Shown here piece after piece: positions 1 to 8,037 of a stretch of DNA of 64,000 bases; the first letter of the stretch is position 1; every line of letters starts with the position of its first letter. Made by a program: the position numbers and the translations under genes. This stretch comes from Bacteroidia bacterium (lineage in GTDB: Bacteria; Bacteroidota; Bacteroidia; J057). The DNA is taken from the NCBI GenBank assembly GCA_041391665.1, contig JAWKNO010000002.1:1674001-1738000 (forward strand), given 5' to 3'. The notes under the pieces are model-generated. The model did not search any database. It had not been told where the DNA came from and worked only from the letters and a program-made list of their open reading frames with translations.

Positions 1-108
1 AAGTTCGGTTTCTTTTCCGGAGACCTCCCCTTTGACGAATTTCACCAGCCTGAACCTTTCCTCATGCGTAAGAATCGTCAGTGTTTTTGCAATTTTTTTT
101 CCTTTCAC
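1..108 (-). CDS. Hypothetical protein, N-terminal fragment cut by window edge
   Basis: A leftward reading frame opens at a GTG at 106-108 and stays open to base 1, giving about 36 residues beginning MKGKKIAKTLTILTHEERFR. An in-frame TAA lies just upstream of the GTG, so the start cannot be much earlier. The segment is basic and helical-looking with no signal peptide. Its pattern (a leucine-rich helix, then a short Arg/Phe/Lys stretch) loosely recalls N-termini of large uncharacterised Bacteroidota helical proteins that begin with a 'L-T-x-E-E-F-R-x-F-x-K-F' type segment; that resemblance is from memory and weak. A plausible promoter lies 25-60 bases upstream. Function unknown; the rest of the gene lies outside the window. 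Confidence 0.45.
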   Translation of the reverse strand, partial: MKGKKIAKTLTILTHEERFRLVKFVKGEVSGKETEL

Positions 109-490
109 AGCAGCGCTCCATTATATCAGTTGATTTCAAATAATACTGAAAACAGGCTTGATTAACAAACGGGGCCATTTTCAGCAGTGATAGAGGATAA
201 CAATATACGAATATGAGTGGATTCCCCCTTCATTTTTTACCCTCGAAATGCAGATAGAAAAAATGCAGATTCAAACATCAAATAATTCTTATCCCAAAAT
301 AATGACACACCTTCTTTGACAGGGAGGTACCCTCAGGAGAGCAGGTCAGCTGCCTGCTCGCTTTTGGGGGGATGGGGATGGGTGGCTTAACCAAAGTTTT
401 ATGACACCTGAAGATTTTGGGAGATAGTCTAGTTGCACAAAAAGTTTTTACTAAGAAAATATCATCGATCAACCCTAAAAGACAAACGCT
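109..490. other. Intergenic region between two divergent genes
   Basis: No credible gene. Besides the minus-strand promoter candidate it holds one hairpin, GAGCAGG (339-345) pairing with CCTGCTC (353-359) across a 7-base loop. A G-rich run (about 364-380) follows it, not a T-run, so it is not a typical terminator. It lies about 150 bases upstream of the RHS gene and could sit in its leader. A 76-codon minus-strand frame here has no gene-like character. Confidence 0.5.
137..169 (-). promoter_or_regulatory. Candidate Bacteroidota-type promoter for the leftward gene at 1-108
   Basis: Read on the minus strand, TTTG (166-169) is followed after 20 bases by TATTATTTG (137-145). This is close to the Bacteroidota housekeeping consensus TTTG-N19-21-TAnnTTTG, with one extra base between TA and TTTG. 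It would start transcription about 20 bases before the GTG start. The match is short and could be chance. Confidence 0.3.
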
Positions 491-514
491 GTGGAACAAA
501 TAATCCAAAACAGG

Positions 515-3500
515 ATGATTGTTATTTTAAATATTAATAAAAAAATCCTTATAAACAGGAAAACACCCTTCTATTTACTATTTGGAATATTGTCTCTTTT
601 GGGAAGTCCATATTTCGCCCAAAATCTTGAATTTCCTATCCAGTCAAATAACACATCCGGATTATATATCAACGCTTGCATTCCCACGTTTTTAGGGCAA
701 TGCCAGATGACAACGATCAATTTTCAGCATAAGCTGGTTGCCTTCGAAACCGTTTGCGACCCGGGAAATCCGATAAATGAAGAATGGTTTAAAGTTTATC
801 TTCCCAGCGATAATGGGACTCAGACTTGGGGTTATATGGCCAAGGCTAGTTATTATATGGCCGCAGATTGCTTTTCCCCTTATATAACAGCTTCATCATC
901 GACAGGGTACGCAGACGTTTATATAGCAGCGGGAAATTTAACAAAAGCAATAGTTAATGGAGGGACAGCAAAAATTTACAATAATTCTAAATTTGCTATC
1001 TATGGTAACGCTTCGATTAGTGGCAGCCTTTGGTATCAAATATACCTTCCCAACAATGTCGTAGATCCTAATTCAGGTACAGCTTTACAATGGGGCTGGG
1101 TAAAGGCTAGTGAGGTAACATATTCATCAGGGAACCCGCCTGACATTCTTGATGTGACCATCACCCCAGCTAGTGCAGTAAGTGCTGGCGCTCAGTGGAG
1201 AACAGCCAATTTGTGTTGGCAAGCTCCAGGATTAAATTCAAATCCTTTATGTGTCGGAACTTATACAATAGAATTTTCTACGATTCCAGGTTTTACTACA
1301 CCGCCTAATCAAATCGTAGTTCTTGCATCGCCAACTAGCGTTGTCTCAATAACAGGAAATTATACGCCCATCACTAATCCTGCAAATATTTCTGTTAACC
1401 TTTCTCCTGCTGGGGCACTTGCCGCAGGTGCCCAATGGCAAATTGATAATTCTCCATGGTATAGTAGTGGAAATACGCTCAACACATCGTCTGGCAATCA
1501 TACAATACAATATAAAGGAATTCCGGGATATACGGCTCCCCCTTCAGAGACGGTTAACCTTTTACCAAATCAAACAACTACTGTAAATAGGGCATATACG
1601 GCTGTGGGTAACATAGGAAACATAAGTGGAACTCTTTCTCCCTCAGCGAGTGTCTCGGCTGGTGCTCAATGGAGAATAAGTGGGCAAGCCTGGAATAATT
1701 CCGGCTCTGTATTATCAAATATGCCTGTTGGCACATACATAATTGAATATAAGCCTGTTATAGGATGGGTTACACCTCCGAATAGAATAATTACAGTACA
1801 AAATGGTCAAACTGCCAACGCAAATACTTTTTATGACCCCGATCAGCAGAATACACCCATAAATGAAAAGCAAACCTTTGGTCAGAATTATCCTTATGGC
1901 ATTTGTGCAGAACCAATAAATATGGCTACGGGCGCCTATTTTCTCTTCGACGATGATTTTAACATACCTGCATTTCCGGAACCCCTAACTTTCACACGTG
2001 GCTACAACTCCCGGAATCTTAACTACAATGGTCCTATAGGATTTGGTTGGACACATAGTTTTGATATTTTTCTCAGTATTACTGCTGATTTTTGGACCGT
2101 CCATTTTGGAGATGGGCATGAGGTAGAATATCTGCCTACAGGCGGAGGACAATCGATACCTCATTATCAGGGAATTTATGAAGAACTTACCCAACTACAA
2201 ACCGGCCGTTACCGGCTGAGTTACCAGACAGGGGCATACTATAGTTTTAACTCTTCCGGAAGGCTAGACAGTATTGTTGACAGAAAAGGAAATGCAATTC
2301 TATTCTATTACTCTGCTTCAAAACTCATCGCAGTAAACTCGAACGCAGCAGGTACTATTCAGTTTTATAACAATGCTGGTACAGGTCGTATCGATTCGAT
2401 GTTTATCCAAAACACGAGGAAATATAAATTCACATATTCTCCTCAGGGAGACTTATTATCTGTACAGGATGGCGCTGGAGCTGTAACCACCTATATATAT
2501 GACAATCAGCACAGAATTACTTCAATTATTGATCCTTTAGGAAATACAATCGTCAATAATCTTTACGACGCCCAGAACAGGGTAACACAACAAACAGATG
2601 CATATGGAAACCTATACTCCTTTCAATATAATACACCAGTTATTGGTGCTACAACTGCATTTTTTCCACTTGGGGGAAATCGAATATTTTATCATGATCA
2701 GGATTTGAGGCTAATTAAAGAAGCGGATGAATTGGGATTCGAGAAAAATAAGCAGTATGATGATATGAATAACCTTATATCTACTACTGATGAAAATGGA
2801 AATTCTTTCTCCTTCTCTTATGATTCCCGTGGCAACATTGTCTCTATTATCGATCCTAAGGCAACCATAACCAATATAACATACAATGGGAATAATGATA
2901 TTTTTTCCATAACGGATGCATTGGGGAACTCAACGTATATGTACTATGATGCGGTTGGGAATATGACAACACAGGCATTACCCGGTGGAACAAACCTGAC
3001 CTTCAGTTATACAAATCAATTAGATGCAAAAGGTCTATTATCCAGCGTCGTAGATGCATTAGCAACCACTACTAATTTCAACTATACATTATCGGGAGGG
3101 ATACCAAATCCGTCAAAAATTATCAGGCCTTCTGGAGAAATGCAATTTCTGTACTCAGACCCTTTTAAACGTCTTACTAGTATTTCCGATTACAACAATA
3201 ACTTAACCACATTCACTTACGATCAACAGGATCACGTTTTAACGGAAACAGATGCACTTGGTAAAACGCTTGAATATACATATGATCTAAATGGAAATAT
3301 GTTAACCCAAAAAGATAAAAAAGGGTTTATCACCCAGTTTGAATATGATCTAAAAAACCGACTGATAAAAGTTACTGATCCTGCAGGATTTTTCACCAGT
3401 ATTAATTATGATGCACTCGATCGAATTTCATCACTAACCGACCCAAAAGGAAATATCTTCACATATACTTATGATCTCAAAGGACAAGTGACAGGTTTAA

Positions 3501-5710
3501 CGCACCCATTAGGAACCAACCTATACACTTATGATCCGTCAGGAAACCTTATAGAGGAGACTGATCCTCTTGGAAACATCACCTCTTATGAATATGATGC
3601 CCTAAATCATTTAATAAAAACCACTGACCCTCTTGAAAAAGCAACAAGGTTGGTATATGACGAACTTGGACGGGTAGTGCAATCTTCTGACGCATTAAAT
3701 CAGTCAACGATCTATGAGTATGACAATAGAGGAAGACTTACAAAAGTGACCGATCCATCTGGGGGTTTTGCATTATATGCATATGATCCTGCCGGGAATT
3801 TGATTTCGATTACAGATCCCAAAGGATTTACACAGAATTTCACTTATGATAGCGAAGGCCGTCTAACTAGCCGAACTGACGGGGCAGGTAACTCATATTC
3901 ATATCAATATTACGATATGGGTAATTTGTTTTCGGTTATTGAGCCGACAGGTAATACGACCTATTTTTATTATGATGCCCTATATCGCCTGACTGGAAAA
4001 TCTTTCAGTGCCTTTGGCTCTCCCGATTTTTCATATAGCTATGATGAAAATGATAACCTACGCAACTTTTCGGAATCAACAGGAAATGTTGGAACCACAA
4101 GCATTATTTATAACAACCGAAATCTTCCAATAGTTTGTACAGATCCATTCGGAAGAACCACTACATTCACTTATGATGCAAACGGCAATCGTACAAAAAT
4201 TACATACCCGGGAGGCAATCAGGTTAATTATCAATATAATGGTCTCAATCAAATGACATCCGTGCAGGATTGGTTTAATAATACAACTTCTTATCAATAC
4301 AACGCCGGAGCACAATTAACAGATATCACCTACGGAAATGGCGCAAGTGCTCATTACGATTATGATCCCGCAGCAAGAATTACAGGTATCACTCATAAAA
4401 ATACAGGAGGAGTAGATATTTATAAAACGATACTGACATTAAACGACCGGGGATTCAGAACTTCTGAACAGATTCTTGCCGGGCTCATACCAACAGCAAT
4501 GCCAGGAGACTATACCTATTCGTACAATTCAGATAATCAACTGCTAGGAGACGGAGTGAATAGCTATACCAACAACAGCAGTGGTTTTCGCAGTTCAGAA
4601 ACTGGTCCCGGTGGGAATACCAGCTACACATGGCACGCATCTGGTACGCTTGCTTCAATAACGAAAGGACCAGATGTCACCAGCTTTGTTTATGATCCTT
4701 TGGGAAACCGTATTGAAAAAAATAAAAATGGTACAAAAAGACAGTATCTCTTAGACTTGATAGGAGAAGTTTCTCAGGTATTGCGTGAATATGATGACGC
4801 AGGAAATATTTTAAATTCCTATGTCTATGGAATCGGGTTGGTGTCTCAAATTTCTCCTAATGGAGATGAACGTTACTACCACTATGACCCAATGGGTAAT
4901 ACCATCGCACTCACTGACCAGACAGGGTCCCTGAGTGATTCATACACCTACGAGCCTTTTGGCACAGTAACCAATCATGTAGGAACGACCGACCAGCCTT
5001 ATCTCTTCATGGGTCAAATGGGTGTACAGCAGGAAACGGATGGACTGCTATTTGTAAGGGCAAGGTATCTGGACGTAATGAATGGAAGGTTTTTGAGTAG
5101 GGATCCTTTTCCTTCATTACTAACCCAAACCCAAACCCTCAATAAACTTATTTATGCAAACAATAGTCCAATTAACTATCTTGATCCTATGGGGCTATGT
5201 TCCGAAAAAAATCATCAGTCCAAACAAACAAATAAATATAATGCAAAAGCTAAAGCAGCTTTACTTCAAGAACAAGCATATTGGCAAGAAGTTGTGGAAT
5301 GGAATAATATATACCTCGACCAATTAGACAAGACTTATGAAATTGTAGAAAAAGCAGTAGATGTTATCGATTATCTTATTCCTGGATCAAAAATGGGATA
5401 CGTTATTGCTGATTATTCTTTGAAAGCTAGGAATGGGGAATTTATACTTAAAAATTTTATTACAGATTATTTAAAGGCTGGTATCAGCCCTATTGCAAGT
5501 GAAATTTCACAAGTAATAAGCAAAAAAAGCTATTTATTTGCCAGTAAAAAAGGATTTTTCGATAATAGAATCACACAAGCCTACTTAAAGTCAGATACTG
5601 ATTTATATAAGTTAACAAGAGGAACACTGGGATCCCAATTCATAATTAAAAGTAAAATTAATTTATTAAGTAATATTTCAGAAAACCTTATTGAAATAAT
5701 TGGGATGTAA
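515..5710 (+). CDS. Large RHS/YD-repeat protein with variable C-terminal tail (putative polymorphic toxin)
   Basis: RHS-family protein of about 1,731 residues (1,739 if the upstream GTG at 491 is the start). Numbering from that GTG: a signal peptide ends near PYFAQ (about 43); two SH3-like segments (55-215, each with a WGYM or WGWV motif); three repeats of about 80 residues with the core AGAQW at about 230, 311 and 389; a DUF6531-like segment (about 468-540, EPINMATGAYF then GWTHSF); dozens of YD repeats (about 600-1440); and the RHS-associated core ending INYLDPMGL at 1569. A 170-residue lysine-rich, AT-rich tail follows with no recognised catalytic motif. RHS shells typically encapsulate and release such tails. 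No T9SS domain and no VgrG or PAAR gene is nearby, so the export route is unclear. The gene looks more AT-rich than its neighbours, suggesting transfer. Confident for the RHS fold, low for tail toxicity. Confidence 0.85.
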   Translation: MIVILNINKKILINRKTPFYLLFGILSLLGSPYFAQNLEFPIQSNNTSGLYINACIPTFLGQCQMTTINFQHKLVAFETVCDPGNPINEEWFKVYLPSDNGTQTWGYMAKASYYMAADCFSPYITASSSTGYADVYIAAGNLTKAIVNGGTAKIYNNSKFAIYGNASISGSLWYQIYLPNNVVDPNSGTALQWGWVKASEVTYSSGNPPDILDVTITPASAVSAGAQWRTANLCWQAPGLNSNPLCVGTYTIEFSTIPGFTTPPNQIVVLASPTSVVSITGNYTPITNPANISVNLSPAGALAAGAQWQIDNSPWYSSGNTLNTSSGNHTIQYKGIPGYTAPPSETVNLLPNQTTTVNRAYTAVGNIGNISGTLSPSASVSAGAQWRISGQAWNNSGSVLSNMPVGTYIIEYKPVIGWVTPPNRIITVQNGQTANANTFYDPDQQNTPINEKQTFGQNYPYGICAEPINMATGAYFLFDDDFNIPAFPEPLTFTRGYNSRNLNYNGPIGFGWTHSFDIFLSITADFWTVHFGDGHEVEYLPTGGGQSIPHYQGIYEELTQLQTGRYRLSYQTGAYYSFNSSGRLDSIVDRKGNAILFYYSASKLIAVNSNAAGTIQFYNNAGTGRIDSMFIQNTRKYKFTYSPQGDLLSVQDGAGAVTTYIYDNQHRITSIIDPLGNTIVNNLYDAQNRVTQQTDAYGNLYSFQYNTPVIGATTAFFPLGGNRIFYHDQDLRLIKEADELGFEKNKQYDDMNNLISTTDENGNSFSFSYDSRGNIVSIIDPKATITNITYNGNNDIFSITDALGNSTYMYYDAVGNMTTQALPGGTNLTFSYTNQLDAKGLLSSVVDALATTTNFNYTLSGGIPNPSKIIRPSGEMQFLYSDPFKRLTSISDYNNNLTTFTYDQQDHVLTETDALGKTLEYTYDLNGNMLTQKDKKGFITQFEYDLKNRLIKVTDPAGFFTSINYDALDRISSLTDPKGNIFTYTYDLKGQVTGLTHPLGTNLYTYDPSGNLIEETDPLGNITSYEYDALNHLIKTTDPLEKATRLVYDELGRVVQSSDALNQSTIYEYDNRGRLTKVTDPSGGFALYAYDPAGNLISITDPKGFTQNFTYDSEGRLTSRTDGAGNSYSYQYYDMGNLFSVIEPTGNTTYFYYDALYRLTGKSFSAFGSPDFSYSYDENDNLRNFSESTGNVGTTSIIYNNRNLPIVCTDPFGRTTTFTYDANGNRTKITYPGGNQVNYQYNGLNQMTSVQDWFNNTTSYQYNAGAQLTDITYGNGASAHYDYDPAARITGITHKNTGGVDIYKTILTLNDRGFRTSEQILAGLIPTAMPGDYTYSYNSDNQLLGDGVNSYTNNSSGFRSSETGPGGNTSYTWHASGTLASITKGPDVTSFVYDPLGNRIEKNKNGTKRQYLLDLIGEVSQVLREYDDAGNILNSYVYGIGLVSQISPNGDERYYHYDPMGNTIALTDQTGSLSDSYTYEPFGTVTNHVGTTDQPYLFMGQMGVQQETDGLLFVRARYLDVMNGRFLSRDPFPSLLTQTQTLNKLIYANNSPINYLDPMGLCSEKNHQSKQTNKYNAKAKAALLQEQAYWQEVVEWNNIYLDQLDKTYEIVEKAVDVIDYLIPGSKMGYVIADYSLKARNGEFILKNFITDYLKAGISPIASEISQVISKKSYLFASKKGFFDNRITQAYLKSDTDLYKLTRGTLGSQFIIKSKINLLSNISENLIEIIGM

Positions 5711-5916
5711 ACCAAAATATCGCACATGAAGTCAATAGCGTCCTCCTCCTGATTGGGAAAAAGAATCTTTTGTACCTACATGCACTTGGGCGCAGAGATA
5801 TTTCAAATGCGGATTGAGTACCGATTCTGGAAGGAATCGCATTTATGCTTGCGACAATTTGGTTTACACTCAATGTTTTCTACTCCCATATTAAACCGAA
5901 TAAACCCAAAATTAAA

Positions 5917-6648
5917 ATGAAATGGATACCTCTATTACTGCTAACAACTAGCTCTTACATTGCTTCAAGCCAGGTAGTTTTCGAATACGATAATTTAGAT
6001 CAGATTACTAAAATTTCCTACCCCGACGGCTCCCAAATCATTTACACCTACGACGCCAACGGCAACCGTATTACTCGGGCATTTAGCCCTCCGGGAACTT
6101 TGGCGGTGGATGATATACAACTTCAGGGATGGGCAGAGGAACATGGAAACCGACTGGAATGGAGTGTTGTGAGCGAAGTAGAAATTCAAAGATATGAAAT
6201 CGAGCGAATGAACAACAATCAAATATTTGAGCCTATAGGTAGTACTTCGTCTCGAAATCAACCAAACTCATCATATAGATTTATTGATATGAAGCCAATA
6301 TTAGCGGAGCATTTATATAGAATTAAAGCCACCGATGTCTCAGGCACAACGCAATATTCCAACAGAATTTCAATTATAAGAGAAGTTAATCCCACACTTC
6401 GAGTATATCCCAACCCGGCTTCTTCTACAATTACAATCGAAGTTATTGGAAAGAAAGCCAATGATACTCCGTTATCATTTCAGCTTTTTAATCACCTCGG
6501 GCAGTTTGTGTTGGAAGAGCAAATTGATCTAACCTCACAAACCACACAATCAATTTCTGTAAATTCTTTTGCAAGGGGTCTTTACACTTATCGTATTCTG
6601 AGTTCTAAAGGAACCCTAATAAGGTCGGGCAAAATTTCTTTGGAATAA
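5917..6648 (+). CDS. Small secreted YD-repeat protein with T9SS sorting domain
   Basis: 243-residue protein starting at ATG 5917, chosen because it gives a clean signal peptide ending IASSQ; an in-frame ATG at 5845 would add 24 residues in front of it. After cleavage come two YD-type motifs (FEYDNLDQITKISYP and YTYDANGNRITR), then a fibronectin-III-like segment (about 60-155: GNRLEWSV, YEIERMN, YRIKATD), then a type A T9SS C-terminal domain (RVYPNPASSTITIEV near the start, ISLE at the end). So it is probably exported by type IX secretion and attached to the surface. It lies 206 bases downstream of the RHS gene on the same strand and may be co-transcribed. It does not look like a classical immunity protein. 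Its YD motifs could be a relic of, or a contact with, the RHS shell; that is inference. Confidence 0.75.
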   Translation: MKWIPLLLLTTSSYIASSQVVFEYDNLDQITKISYPDGSQIIYTYDANGNRITRAFSPPGTLAVDDIQLQGWAEEHGNRLEWSVVSEVEIQRYEIERMNNNQIFEPIGSTSSRNQPNSSYRFIDMKPILAEHLYRIKATDVSGTTQYSNRISIIREVNPTLRVYPNPASSTITIEVIGKKANDTPLSFQLFNHLGQFVLEEQIDLTSQTTQSISVNSFARGLYTYRILSSKGTLIRSGKISLE

Positions 6649-6649
6649 C

Positions 6650-7867
6650 CTACTCCCACAACACCCCATAATCATCCACAAGCCTTCCACCAAGCGCCTC
6701 TGCCGCCGCGCCATAAATACTGTCCAGATATATTGCTGATGCCTGCCGCAACTGCGGCAGGAGTGCCTCCGGGCGAAATTCGGTGATCTGCTGATGGGGC
6801 CAGGTCGCCGGTGCTTCGACGTAGGGCATCAGATAATCCAACGCTTTGGGTAACAGGCTGCTGCCAACCTCCGGGTAAAACCATAAATCGACATCTACTG
6901 CTTCGGCAACCCGTGCCAGTTGCATCAGTCCCCATAGGTTCATACAGCTGTAAGACCATGCCTTTGTCCGGGCCAACTCCTCCGGCTGACTTCCGCCAGC
7001 GGCTATATGGGCCTCCAACCGGCGAACTTTCGCCAACTCCGCTAGCTCCCGGGCAATTTCTGGCTGACCGGTGTAAATCGCCAGTGCCGAAGTCTGCACA
7101 TCGTACCATGTACCGTGGTTGTTGGGATGCACCGATTCCTCCTTGCCATGCTGACTCGTTCGCAGCCAGTCTAAGTACTCCCTGCACCAGACCTGCATTC
7201 CGGCCTCATCTTCCTCAGACCACTGGCCCGATGACTTTATCAGTGCAATGGCATCCAATACCTTTGTTATACCTCGTGTTTCAATAATTCCGATTCCCCG
7301 GCCTTCATTGATCCCCGGAATGGCCTGCCCATAGTTCAGATGGGGATTCATTCGGGTGGATTCATCCAAAAACCAGCCTCTGATTATTTCAGCGGCTTTT
7401 GCAGCATATTGTACCTCCCCGGTAAAATACCAGGCCTTCCCCAGTATATCTGCACGCTGAAACAGCTTTGACATACTCTTATGGTCGGAAAAACCTGCCG
7501 CTTCGGGATTCACTTCTCCATCTCTCCGGATATAAGGTAAACCGTCAGGCTTCAAAGGATCAGGCCACCAATACGGCCCCTGACTCATGTAGTCGTGTTT
7601 GTCACCACTGGGCGGTGTCTGGGTTTTGGTCATCACCGATAAGGGGCGCTCCGAAAAAACTGCATCCGCTTCGTCTCTCAATGCCTGTAAAGCTTTTGTG
7701 TAACGGCTATCTCCCAAACGGATTTTTTCAAGCGAATTCCGCATCACTGTGGTATCAGCAAATATCACACTCCCGATCGGCTGCTCTTTGGGTTGGCTTT
7801 TACAACCTGGCTGGGAGCAAAATAAAAATCCTGCAAAAAAAATAAATGCCAAATGATGAGTAGTCAT
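6650..7867 (-). CDS. Alginate-lyase-family lipoprotein (PL5/PL38-like)
   Basis: 405-residue lipoprotein. The start at 7867 (MTTHHLAF) places a short hydrophobic segment and a lipobox-like SQPGC about 17-21 residues in; the longer frame from 7939 would bury it. The mature part is an alpha/alpha-toroid alginate-lyase-family protein. The tract YWWPDPLKPDGLPY is typical of Pfam Alginate_lyase members, and NNHGTWYDVQ supplies the Asn-His pair and aromatic residues expected in the catalytic cleft, where a uronic acid is neutralised and the C5 proton removed. It probably cleaves alginate or another polyuronate at the cell surface or in the periplasm. The family's PL5 and PL38 branches cannot be separated here. 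It is divergent from the two T9SS proteins at 8038-11876, and its stop nearly abuts the gene ending at 6648. Confidence 0.75.
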   Translation of the reverse strand: MTTHHLAFIFFAGFLFCSQPGCKSQPKEQPIGSVIFADTTVMRNSLEKIRLGDSRYTKALQALRDEADAVFSERPLSVMTKTQTPPSGDKHDYMSQGPYWWPDPLKPDGLPYIRRDGEVNPEAAGFSDHKSMSKLFQRADILGKAWYFTGEVQYAAKAAEIIRGWFLDESTRMNPHLNYGQAIPGINEGRGIGIIETRGITKVLDAIALIKSSGQWSEEDEAGMQVWCREYLDWLRTSQHGKEESVHPNNHGTWYDVQTSALAIYTGQPEIARELAELAKVRRLEAHIAAGGSQPEELARTKAWSYSCMNLWGLMQLARVAEAVDVDLWFYPEVGSSLLPKALDYLMPYVEAPATWPHQQITEFRPEALLPQLRQASAIYLDSIYGAAAEALGGRLVDDYGVLWE

Positions 7868-8037
7868 ATTCTCTTCGGTTTTAAGCGTATCTCTCCATAA
7901 GTAATGAAAACAAGAATAGCTACACGCCGATTTACACAATTTTCCTCCAATTGCATACGATACTCCCCCTCATTCCTCTGAGTTTTGGTGAACTTGAGGC
8001 TTTATTACTCTATTCTCCCTAACCAGAACCAACTACT

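Noticed and set aside
339..359. Hairpin 150 bases upstream of the RHS gene as a terminator
   Set aside because: It is followed by a G-run rather than a T-run on the plus strand, and on the minus strand no T-run follows either.
278..508. 76-codon minus-strand frame upstream of the RHS gene
   Set aside because: It covers the RHS leader and start, has no homologous look, no signal or motif, and an atypical residue mix; the region is better explained as intergenic.
5845..5916. In-frame ATG 24 codons ahead of the small T9SS protein
   Set aside because: It would put a second hydrophobic stretch before a normal signal peptide; the inner ATG at 5917 is the simpler start.
6672..7187. 171-codon minus-strand frame inside the alginate-lyase-family gene
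   Set aside because: It is in another frame of a well-supported gene and has low-complexity residue use.
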